From: Paramacrobiotus metropolitanus
Lineage: Eukaryota > Tardigrada > Eutardigrada > Parachela > Macrobiotidae
Length of the DNA stretch: 64,000 nt
NCBI RefSeq assembly: GCF_019649055.1
Contig: NW_026570367.1
Coordinates: 124,001 to 188,000, forward strand
Reading direction: 5' to 3'
Under the pieces are notes generated by a model, which made no database searches, had not been told where the DNA came from, and was given only the letters and a program-made list of their open reading frames with translations. The position numbers and the translations under genes were made by a program. Positions 22,702 to 35,200 of the stretch are shown here, piece by piece; position 1 is the first letter of the stretch, and the number at the start of each line of letters is the position of its first letter.

Positions 22702-25700
22702 ATGTTGCTACGCTGGGAGTTGACGTCACAGCGGATCATTGTAATTTTATTCATGATGTTATTTCCTGGTGAAATAATCTCTCAAGGTACACCTGTTAGA
22801 AAACTAAAAATATTGCTTCCTACCGTAGTACTCACTTGCAGTTGTACATGTCCTAATTAAATCATGCGGTCGCAATTGAATTAAATAATTGCAAGATGCA
22901 ACTACTGTAGAAGTATATATAACGCATTTGTTGTCGTTAATCGATACGTTATGTATTAAATGTACTTACTGTTAAGTAAGTTACACTGCATGAAGTAAAC
23001 TCCGAAACTCCATTTACAGAGTTCGGGAATGTCTGCCCAAATATGTGGCAATATTATTTGGATACTTGCTATCTTTTTGTGCGGTCAACCGAGCTGAACT
23101 GGGCAGATGCTCAAGTTTATTGTCAAAGATACTTTGCTAATCTCGTCAGCGTGGAAACATTTGGAGAGCATGGATTCGTAACAAATTGGCTTGAAAAAAA
23201 TGATCCAATTCTTGCAGTCAGTAAAAACGTTTTCAACGTAACATCACTTCTTACAGCTGAAAACCTTAAACTCCATGTGCACTGTTAATCAATTCCCCTC
23301 TTGTTAACCCGAATCAGACATGGTACACATCGGGATTTGACGAACTCGGATCCGGAGAATATGCATGGACGACATCGAAAATGTTGGACCGACGAATTAG
23401 CATCAATGATCCAGCTTGGACCAAATCCAGTCGTGGACGATCTACGCCGGTGATCGGACGAGCTCTGGGGTATAACTTTTCCAGCACGTCCAACTCGTGG
23501 TCGTGGATGCCGGTTAACCCGGAAAGAATACTGCCTTTCATTTGCGAACTGCCCGTGCATTTAGCTGCTCTTGTACCGGATTACGAAAGGAGTTTAGGTT
23601 TGTATTTTCAGTTTAACAATAATCAAATAAATTGCCTGAACTGCCTAAACCATTAAGTTATGTTATAAATCATGAAGTTATGTTCACCGATGTTCCTGTG
23701 TATGTGAGCAAACTACAATCACTACAAAGTATGCAGTAGAGCTAAACACGGTACCCATTATTCACGGTTAAATGCAGATTACGGTATCGTTACGGACAAC
23801 GAAATGCAGATCCCAAGTGGACCAATCATTATGCAGGAACCGGCAGATGTCGTTTTTGATTCTACATTCCGATCGTCTCGAAACTGGACAACTATCAGAT
23901 GCACCGCTTCCGGTTTTCCATTACCCGAATATTCCTGGTAAACTGCGCTTGGTATATGTGACGTAACCCAGAAAGAATTTTTGAATGTTACAAAATATAA
24001 ACGCTAAACATATCCTTTTCTCAGTTTGAGTGTTACTTTAAATTCAATATCCGGCAAAATTGATTAGGTACAAGGTACGTTTCGAAGCCGGGAGAGAACT
24101 GAATTATCTTATCGACACTCTGAGCGATATCCGCATGACTCAGACCAATGGGGAACTGACAATTTACGAGCCACTTTCCTCCAAGGATCGCGGAGAGTAC
24201 TACTGCTCAGCTACTAATCGCTATGGAACTGCCATCAGCAAGAGGATATCCTTGAACTTTGGTTGTGAGTGTGGCATCGTCAAAATGCAAAATAACAGAT
24301 GGAGTGTCATTATATTACGATAATCCAATTTTCTTAAGGGACAAGAATGTCATAATTATCAGCTTAAGTGATTTAGATCAACTTGTGTGCGCGCAAACAG
24401 TGCGCTAAAAAACTGTGCTATCTAGCGACATAATTTTTAAAAAATTAAAATTCTGCCATTACATAAAACACGTACCGATTTAACAAATAAGTACATGTTC
24501 GACATTAGACATCAGACTTATGCGGGAAGTGAATTGACTTAAAGGAAGTGCAACAGTAAATCATCACAGTAAATGTGTAATGGTGCGAACTGCGAATTAC
24601 TTTTTAATTTACATAAAATTTGCAATCATACCGTAGATATTGGCGACTTTGCCCTTCGACGGGAAACAATGTTCATTGTGATGTACAATGGCGCTGCCAT
24701 TCCATGTGATCCTCCGACATTTTTCCCAGCTGTTAGTTACGCATGGGCGCGGGATGCATTTCCTAATTTCGTGGAAGAAAACCGGCGGGTTTTTGTATCA
24801 AAGGATGGAAATTTGTATCTGAGTCATGTGGAGCTGTATGACGAAGGAACGTATCAGTGCATTGTGAAAAGTACTATTGGGGATGTGGGCAAAACCGGTC
24901 CATTTTTTAAAGTTGTTGTACGTCGAGAACAAAGTATGGGCCAGCTAAAGATCTGGTCGTCCTTCCCAAGGTCTTTCCACTGCTGCCGGTTGCAGGGAAT
25001 AATGTCACACTGGAATGTTTTGCTTCTGGCTAGTAAGTACATGCCGAAAAAAGTGTTAAGATAACAGAGATTATAGGCTGTTTACTCCGGTTTAAATGGA
25101 AGCTTCTGTCCAAAACGTAAATTCGTTTCAAAGAAATTCCTGTAAACACTTTGCGCCGTAATAATTATCCGTACTCTTACATAAGGTAAGCAGACTGTAT
25201 ACAGAATATTAACTTTTCATTCAATTGTACGAAAAGTTACAAGTACTAACTTTGAGTACACGGTTTGTTCTAAAACCTAAGGGGTAGCTGACAGGTAGTC
25301 TGCGTAAACATACTCGCGTATATGTTTCTATGAATTTGTATTAGACATTCGGTGCCGCATCACCGCCAAGCTCTTGTCGTGCACATAGACTAAGTTATCA
25401 CACATTCCTTTATCTAGCCCAACGCCGACATACGAATGGAAACGTTTAGGAGGCAAAGCCTTCTCCGTGAATCACAAAATGCTGAAGCACAATCGCATCC
25501 TCTCGATCCCCAATGCCCAGGTTGCCGACTCCGGAGACTACGAATGCCGTGCATCGTCGCACCAAGGCATGGTTTCGGCAGTGGTGACCCTGGACGTAAA
25601 AGCCAAACCGCATTTTCTCGCCCACTTAGCTCCGCGGTTAGCCGATACAGGGACGGATGTGACATGGACATGCGCGGCATTTGGTAAACCGACCCTGACC

Positions 25701-28700
25701 TATCGGTGGTATAAAAACGGCGAACTGCTTCATTATCCTTTGATGAAAACCGAAGATTTGGGCCGCTACCAAATCGACGCTAACCGGCTAACTGTGCGCG
25801 CCGTACAGGAGACCCGCGATAATGGAATCTACCAATGCGAAGCCACGAATGTTCTAGGCAATGCCTTTTCTGCCGCGGAATTACGGGTGATATCTTTCGC
25901 CCCCAGTTTTCGCAAGAATCCCGTTAGTTCCATGTTGTATGCGGTTAGTGGGGGCAATATCACGCTGCGCTGTAAACCGGAAGGCGCGCCCACACCGCTG
26001 ATTCGCTGGTTGTACAATGGCGCGCCGCTACCGGCCACGCCCCGGTCTGTTGTATCCGGAAGTGGCGATCTTCTCATTTCTCCGGTGTTGCTGATGGACG
26101 AAGGGACCTACACGTGCGAGGCGACGAATCCACTGGGCAGCGAGCAGAGCAGTGGATATCTGCGCGTATTGCGTGGACCAAGAATGCTGGAGATTCCGGT
26201 TGCGGAGCAGGTTCCGTTCAACAGTTCGACCGCATTGCGCTGCACGGCCGATGCGGATCCTTTGCTGGACATTTCTTATGAATGGTTGCTTAACGGAGCG
26301 CCGGTAAATTTTGGAGAGATGTCCAAATTTTATACAGGCTGGAAACAGAATCGTGGGTACATCTTCATTCGGCAGTTAAGCTATAGCGAATCGGGTGAAT
26401 ACACTTGTGTGGTCAAAACTCCAATTGCCGATCTCGTGCACCGCGCCAATGTGGAGGTCGTCGGTGAGAACAGCAACATCAGCAACACTTGGAATAATAA
26501 CTTTAAATTAACGTAGTGTGCATTTTTCGAAATATCCGATTTGCATGCACACAGAGTATCGAAATTAACCATTGGTTAACAATTCTTAACTTTTACTTCT
26601 CACGACGAATATGTATGTAGTACAATAAGTACATCGTCAGTACCATCGAATATGTACACCGTCAGTACTAACACAGCGCATAATTATTCTGTAGCGTATA
26701 TTATTTGTATATATGCAGCATAACTATCGTTACTGCAACTTCCACGGTAATGACAGTGTACTGGTGATATCACATTTCGTATTACGAGTAAGAAATCCAA
26801 AAGACCATTCACGTGGCCCGTCAATGCATCAATCGATATCTACTGTAGTGTCCCGAGATTTCGGGATTTTCGCTTTGTTAAAATATTAGAAACCTTGTTT
26901 CTAGGACCACCTGGACCACCAAGCGGAATCGTCGCTGCACCACTCCCACTCGGCCCAACGTCTGTCACCCTTCGACTGACCGATGGTTCCCGCCATGGAC
27001 TAGATGCTCTTTTCTACAGAATCGAGTCGCTCGCAAACCAGACAACGTTATGGTCCGTCCTGCTAAGTGGCGTTTCTCCCACCAGAGCGAACAACTTCGG
27101 TCGAAAGGAAATCGACTTAATCAATGCCCTGCATCCATGGACAGCCTACCGGTTCCGCGTTGCAGCCGGAAATTCTCTGGGCTGGAGCGAAGCATCCGCG
27201 CCTTCTGCTATCTACGAAGTGCCGCCCGCTGTACCCTTCCAAGCTCCGACACGGATCAGTGGAGGTGGGGGACGCGAAGGAGATCTTGTGGTAATTTGGG
27301 AAGGTTTGCCGGCGACCCAACAAAACGGCCCCGGTATTGGGTATAAGGTTTTCTTTCGCAAAGCGGCATCCGGCGACAACTTCCGGGAAGAGGTTGTCAC
27401 AGGAAACAGGAATCGAGCGGTGTTCCGAATTGGCGGTGATGAAGTATACCAACCGTACGAAGTGGGGATTAAAGCGTTTAATGTTATGGGAGACGGACCA
27501 GCGAGTGCAACAACAATCCTTTATTCAGCTGAAAAAAGTAAGAGGACGTTGCGGGCAGTACGTAAACGGTTACTGAACGGCAGTTTTCAGTATGTAAATG
27601 TGGATTGCAATTCAGGACTGCTTTTTGTTAGTCCCTGTCATTTTGGGTGACTAGCTTCCAATTATTATTACTCTTTAGTTCCACTGACTGCACCGACGAA
27701 CGTCGGAGGTGTTCCTTTCAACTCTACCGCCATAAAGGTCACTTGGACGCCCATACCAAACAGTCCGGAAATTGCTAGAGGGGCTTTACTTGGTCACAGA
27801 GTAAGCTAGAGCAAAATTGATCATATTATAATTACCGAAACCGACATGCAGCACACAAATTTGCAGAATAAGCAATCAAGAAACTGCGCATAATTTTACA
27901 AATGCCTGTTTCGTTACCACAATACAAAATATGAAATTTCTTATGCTTTACGTTACCGCAAATTAGAGATTACGTAAGTTATTGGGCAGGTCAAATACTG
28001 GCGCCGTGACTGGGACCAAGAAGACGCCTGGACAGTCTTTTTTCCCAATTCAAGTGAATCAACCCTAATAAAAGGATTGGATCATTTTACGGAATATTTC
28101 ATCACCGTAATGGCTGTTAACTCGGCCGGAAATGGGCCGGAAAGTGAACCCGTCGTTGCTCGCACATATCGTTCCGGTACGGCTTATCTGTTGAACATAG
28201 CGTCAGTGCAACATGGCAGTGTGTATCAGTTAGCAGTAGAAACAGCACTTCTCCGCTATGTGAACAGTGGTCGTCAACAAGCGTAATTGCTTGTAGAACC
28301 GAAAGCCTTTCCCATGGGAGTGCGCGTCCGGATACGGGACTGGACGAGTGTCATGATCGACTGGCGCGGCATCATGACCGGGCCACAGGAGGAGCCCATT
28401 GAGGGATACAAGATCCGCTACTGGCGTCAGGGGGAAGATATCAAAGCAGCCAACGACTTAATTCTTCCGCTCAACAGCCTCTTTGGCCGGCTGGAAACTG
28501 TGCTGGGCGGCTTGACGCCCGGACAGGCATACAACCTGCGCGTACTAGGATACAGTGGCGGTGGTGATGGTCGAATGAGTTCACCGGTGTGGCAGTTTAA
28601 AATGGGTATGGTTGTATGTTTGCATCGAAGAAATGGTTTCGCATCTCGCATTCTTTTGTTTTTTGGTCATAGTGAAATTAATGAGTTAGGACTTTAATGT

Positions 28701-29219
28701 AATTCCTGTTACCAAATTCGATTCGTGTCGTAGTCAGCCGCTTTAATTTTAAATTATACAGCAACAACAATAAGAGCAACAACGATCACGTGAGGGCCTG
28801 AGGCCGATGAGGGCAATTTAAAGCTTGCGAGTAATGCCAGTGAGATACTGACATACTCTGCAGGTCTTTATAAGCACCAAACTGCAGTGCTGTACCAGCC
28901 GAAGTATTTGAAAATGATTGGTTATTTGGTTATTACATTTGCTAATTTTTACAGTTGTTCCAAACACTTCGTCCAGACCGATGTGGTCAACCTGGCATAT
29001 GACAGTGCCGTTTTACCTTGCCGTTCTGCATTTGTCCAAAGCCTTCCATATTGTGCATTAACCAAGTTTGTTGTAGCAGTTATCGGTGTAAAGTTACTCA
29101 CCGATTTATTCGAGGATCCCTACAGTAGTGGAAAAGGTCACAGATTTCAAAGAACTCTCGTAGCAATGCATATGCAGGCAATCAGGGTTTCTACGAAGTA
29201 TTTCTTTTGGAGTCATTAA
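22702..29219 (+). CDS. Cont: Contactin: signal peptide, C-type lectin domain, six Ig and four FN3 domains
   Basis: Cell-adhesion protein of septate or paranodal-type junctions and axons in invertebrates. Exons: 22702-22796, 23030-23216, 23318-23597, 23778-23937, 24068-24264, 24637-25032, 25418-26463, 26905-27537, 27679-27800, 27990-28176, 28297-28605 and 28864-29219. Exon 1 is a signal peptide (IIVILFMMLFPGEIIS). The CLECT domain starts CPNMWQYYLDTCYLF. Ig domains follow (RCTASGFPLPEYSW; IPCDPPTFFP, WARDAFPNFVEE as in Drosophila Contactin; through EYTCVVKT), then FN3 domains from PPGPPSGIVAAPL to AYNLRVLGY. Exon 24637-25032 needs one added base near 24925-24938 to pass from FFKVVV to YGPAKDLVVLP. 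Total is about 1,320 aa. The last exon has hydrophobic stretches but no standard GPI-signal ending, so the C-terminus (including a possible 51-bp intron at 28904-28954) is uncertain. Confidence 0.9.
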
Positions 29220-32200
29220 TTGTTGGCGTAATACTGCCTGATGTTCCTGCTGTACTGGTGCATGTGGTCGAAAAAGCGTGTGCTTTCGTTGTGTAATGTT
29301 CAGTTTCCGTTGTCTTCGTATTTCTTACCGTCTTTGATCTTCCGGTTGTGTCACCAAAAGCTGACTCGTGGAAAATTATTAATAAAGTTTGGTGGTTATG
29401 CGAGTTCTTATAAGTACGTATGATTATTAAGGTTTTCACATAACTTGGCCACGTACTGCTGTAGCGTAAAAAAGTCTCCGTTTTTTTGCAGATTAGTGTC
29501 TACTTTCGCGCTGGGATAAAGTTAATAAGATAAATCTTTAGGTTAGACGAAAATATTAGCGCACCTTACAAACCAAGTTGGATAGTGTACATGCAACTTG
29601 GGTTGGTTGAGGGTGGTGCGTTTTGTTACCGATTACCGAGCAGGACGCCTTTTCAGTTTGTCTTACCGTAAATAAGGACTGGCCACTTTTCTAGATGTGG
29701 CCTTCCAGAACCCTCTGCAAATTTTTTTTGTAATTACTGCACTGCTTCGGAGCGTGCGGCAACTTTGACTGCACAAGCGTAGTCGTAACCAGTAATCAGT
29801 TGCAGAAGCTGAGAAGTGGCGGCAAGCGGGACGTCGATAAAGAGACTCGTTTAGTGGATGATCATGAGGCAGCTGTCCGGATGCATGACAGGATGGCACC
29901 TGTCCCTTGACCACTTCTCTGCAATATTCGTCCAGTGATCTATGCTAGTCACGGGCAGAAGGAATACCGAATATACGCGCAGATATATATATACCAGGCT
30001 GCACAATTAACCGCAAGGCCTGATTAAGTCGGCAGGCACCGGGACGCATTCAGGTCAATGGAACAAAGCCGCCGCCCGAAAGCACACTACACCTTGTTGA
30101 TTCAGAGTGATTAGTGGAGAGATGGCTGTAGTCTGTGTCTGTGCGTGCCCCCGCCCGTCCACACCGTTTGGGACCTCCACTTAGCTGTCATCTAAGTGCA
30201 TTACGCATCCCCACTGCTCTGCTAGACGTCTAAAGCAGCAGATTTACTCCGCTTGGCTAATCCGAGCGCCCTCGCTAATGCAATGAGCTGAGAATTGCTG
30301 CGAGCCGGCATCCTTTTAAAGGGCATAAATGAATCGCTTTCATTTGAATCTTCTTAACTTATTAATTCGCATTTGTCCCGCTCGGCGGCATCTTTCATGC
30401 CCACAATGGACTGGTCATCAATGAAAATGTACAAAGACAATGGCGACTACAACTCATTGTCGTGTTAGCGCTGTGTTAACCTTTCGCAAGCATTCAGTGA
30501 AAACGAGAAAAATTCCCATTGTTGAAAATGGTGTAGGGATTGATAAAACTGCACTGTGCCACACGTTGGGTCAACCGCTATCAGTAACCTTTATCGACAC
30601 ATATTAATTAAGCGCTTGGCTGGTACAGCAGTTTTCTCCATGGTTAATTACGGTGCTGTGAACTTTATTTCTCATAATTGCAATATCAGCCAATCTAGGT
30701 ACACCTCATATATCAAATTGACAACGCATATATCGTGTCGCTTTCGCTTGGTGTTTACTTGTCAACACCCGTTGCACACTCTAACAATACTACACACATC
30801 AAGCAACCCAAGCATCCGATCCCATTAAATTAACCCGTCGATTCCCACTGTCTCCATTGCAGAATCATTCCGTGCAGCTGGCTGACTCATCAGCCATCTC
30901 GTGTCAGAATACTGTGAGTCTGTGAGCTGGCCAGCCGAGTAAAAGATCTTCCCAAATGGATACACGGATAAGACCCGATTGTAATAAAACAGATTGCAAA
31001 CCTAGATTTGAATTGATGAACTTCTCAGGGGGCTAATAGTGGCCCATGGCTGTTGGTCGCCGTGCGGATCATGCAGGGAAACCGGCTACACGTTACCGGA
31101 GCACAGCATCCGCGTCGACGCGCAAAACAGAAATGCTTTCTAATTAAAGTGCACCGAGGGTTCAAATGATTAATCATAGGAGTATCCAAAATGACCGGCA
31201 AATAATGCTAACAGCAGAATTTTGCGCATACATGATACATAAAATTTTATTATGGAACAGAATTAAAACTTTTATAGAATTAGGGAAAACCTTTTCAAAC
31301 ATCTCTGGTACCAACGGAAATAAATAGCTGCTTGGAGTGTGATCACGACAAAATTTATATTAGCGGAGATAATATTAATTTTGTTCTTGGAGCTATGTAG
31401 GCGCATTCTACTTCTGATATAAATATATATTTTAATGCTATTGTGCGTAGAAATGTTGACTTGGATATCCGATTTCCACTTTGAATATTAAGCTTGTTCA
31501 CGCAGTGTATCCGTTCCGGTAGAACGCCATGGTCACTTCAAGATCACCTTTCGCAGGCATCAGTTGAAAATATAAGTACTTTATAGCTTGAAGGTTTATA
31601 CAATACTTTCGTTTGCCCGTCCGTAAATTGAACCATCTTGGGCATGTCGTGTGTTAGTCTGGCACGTTTACGATCTAATAAGCAGGCGAGATATGATTGT
31701 AACAGAAGTTGCAAGTACGTACAGTTACAGTATTTATAGTCTAATAATATTATAATAGCATTTTTTTTCTTTAACACGAATATTTATCTGTTCTTAACTT
31801 GAAAAGTTAATTCATTAGGAAAGAATAAACCTAAAAATCACCGTATAATAATGAGGAAGGTACGTTGCAGGCTTATAATTTATAGAGTTTATATCGGGAT
31901 GGATATATGGTTCGCGTCCGAGACCTTTTCCAGATTGTGTGTTCTGCTCATGGTCAGCTACGGCCATCAAAACCGTGCGCTCCACCAAAGCCGCAACCAC
32001 AAAACCGTATTTTATTCTTAAATTGTTTGTACCCACACATGCAAAAGTTTTTTGACTGTTTTTAAGCGTCGTGGCAAGCGACCTTGTAACTACGTATGTA
32101 ATTCCGATAAAATTCTAAAATAAAAAATTATAAGCTCTATAAACGTTGCGGCTTTTTGTCGTGAATCTCGTGATCGTTGCGCCTAACTTCCGAACACTGA

Positions 32201-35200
32201 ACACAGTAATGTGTTTAACACATACCCCTTAATCGATTTTAAATCTTGAGCCAGACAATTATACTCGTAGAAATCAGGAGTCTTCAAGCGGCAGCATAAA
32301 ACGGGAATCGGCAGCTGATTTCAGTGAATCGAGGATGATAATTATAATAATAGTGCACTGATTGATTCTTTGTACACAAAAAGGTGTCATGATCGTCATT
32401 TAGGGTCTTATTCCTTTTTGTCGTAAGGATACACTCAAGGAGTAATGAATTAAAACTAAGACAACACCTTTTGTTCGGTTAACAGGAACAGTATTGATCT
32501 AGCAAAACGAATCGGAAAAATTTGCCGGCTGCATAAATACGTTCCAGTTAGAAGGGCAAAGGCAAGGTTCGAGTGGTCAAGAATAATAATAGTCGTAACT
32601 CGCGTTATCACCTGCTCAGGTTTGGAGCAGCTGGGATCTTTCTGTTTTTGCATTAATATTCAATACTACAACAATTTTGCACTACTACAAGATACGTTTA
32701 AGTTTAACTGTACACACTATTTCACATAATATTCCAATTTGGGTTATCGCTCTCCTATGAAATGTATAATGATTGTGTATTGTGTGCTATACTTCGTAGT
32801 TGCAATGTTTTGCATGTAGTGATTGTAGTCGTAGTAAGCACTGCAGAAAAATCTCCGTATGTTTTCATTCTTTTTGTGTAAACCCTGTAAAGTGCCGATA
32901 AGCGATTACAAACCGACTTTAATCGACAACGACTGTTGGTTGTCGGAACTAGGGAAAGAAATGCGATCTTTGCAAATCATCTTAATTTAATGGAGTAAAA
33001 ATCCACTGGGTAATGACCCAAAAATACCATTAGAATTCCTCTTCCCGGCATGAACCGCACTAGACGACGAAGCAGATTCCAACTGTTTTACAGAAATTGT
33101 ATTTGTATGTCGGCACTGGCATTGCACAAGAGCAGGGACACTTTTCGTGTAATCGGCGCCGGTTTGTTAATTTGACCGGGGTGTGTAATACGATCTCTAA
33201 CCTCTTAATAAGCACATCTTACGACGATAGGAAGAAATTACGGTCACACACGACAGGAACATGCGCAGACACGGCATGGATAACACAGATTCAAGTTTCA
33301 GCATTTTGTAGCAGACATCGTGATCAAGTAGTTTATCTGAGAAAATTCTTAGCGCAGGGTGAACAATGCTTTCTACAATGTAAAATTAAAGCTCATTATC
33401 AGACCTCTGCGGTTCCCACAACCATTACTAAATTGTACTTTAAAGCAGTTGTAGCGAAAAATGCGCGTGTGAGAACAAACTGAGTTGCCGACATTTGTAC
33501 AAATTGTGTATAGTACTCGCTGCGCGGATATTAGCCATTATTCCTTCATTTTATTGTGGATTCTGCAAGTAGACCTCACAAATCACAATAAGAAGCGTTT
33601 ACCGTAGGTAAACGATTAGCGGCACATGCTGGCGCTGTTTCATCAAGGTACCAGCTAAAATACTTTGCCGTTGTATCCTTTAGTTTATTAATGATTTCAA
33701 ATTAATATCGGGGATATGTCAAAACAAAAGTTAAATTTGTCTCAGTTTAGTTTATTCCACAATGTCCTACCAGTAAGCCTTCTATGTGAGGATACGGTAC
33801 TTACAATGTTAGTTTGCACTTTGCAGCTATTAATCGTAAGCATAACATACGGGGACTGGGGAGAAGTATCAAACATTATGAACCTTATCCTTCGTTTTGA
33901 TCTCTTAGATATTTTTTATCATTATGCATATTACGTTATGTATTTCTTACTGCTTACATTTCTATTGTCATAGAGCTTACGTTTTTAGAACTTTTCAAAT
34001 TGCAAACCCATACCGTATAAGCGCTATACAAAGTAATGCAACAAGTTTAACAAGTATAATTTTTTCTTCAACCACATTTTACGGCACGGTTTTCAATAAA
34101 AGTTTTCTAAGGATTGTACTATTAATTTTTTTTGGCTTTTTATGTAAGTGAAATACCATAAGTGGTACAACTGACATGAGTTTGCACTGCATACGACGTG
34201 GCAGAGCTTTGGGTAGAACTCCTTTTTAAAGTTAAATGTCCTGTTTGTTATAGTATGTATTTTATCCATACATCAATGCAAAATAATGGTGCAAGGCTAA
34301 CGCACTACAATACGAGTATTTATATGCCAAAATTTACCATTTGCCCTTGTTACTATTGACCGGACGCTCATCCATGATCCAGTCATACTGTTCCGCAGTT
34401 CATGCATATGTATCCTTTGCTACAAAGTGTATAAGAGTATCTATATTTTATACGTACATGCTTGGTACATGTATAGCTCTGTGGTACAATTAAATGATAT
34501 CGGCATCAGTCGAAATTTTGGCTACGCCCTGATTATCAAAGATTTGATGCAGCTTTTGGTCCTTTTCAGATAAGGCGCAAACCACTAGCACTTCTGTTAA
34601 TGCTTAATCCACCTATAAAGCGGCAAATCTAACCCCTCCCCTTAGACGAACGTAACCATACACTAGAAGTATGGAAGGAATACTATATGAATCCTCTGTG
34701 TGATTCGTGTTTTTACCGATGAAATGCCGGTTTTGGATAAATCAGCGTTCCGTTTGCTACTTACTTCTTTTTGAGCCATTTCTCATTTACATGCAGCAGA
34801 GCATTATAGTAAACCCAGTCAGTTGTGCAAAGAATCCCATATACTCTGATTTACTGTCACTGGACCATTTCTTTCCATATACAAGTGTTTTGATTAATTA
34901 GCGACTCAATCAGATGCACGCTGATTGGAAATGTCCGTGTTTTTGGGATACTGTTCGTTTCTACTGGATTATGTTTGAGTAAAATTACGACTTAACAAAT
35001 CAACCGGCTGAGACAAACGTACCAAACCATGGATTTCGTCATTCTTAAGGTAAGTAGCCCATCTTTGGCATTCATTGCTATCGTGTAACTACTGTAGCAG
35101 TCGCTACTGATTTACTAGAGTTGAATTACACTGTAGCCGGCTTGAGACAAAATAGAGCGGCACCTGCTTAATAATCGGCAGGAAGAAAAAAATCGATTTT

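Noticed and set aside
28077-28286. Separate small gene in the contactin region
   Set aside because: It is part of an FN3 exon (27990-28176) read beyond its donor site.
33097-33483. 128-codon open frame on the plus strand in the gene-poor region
   Set aside because: The longest frame there, but it resembles no family and shows no coding-like base composition; chance cannot be excluded.
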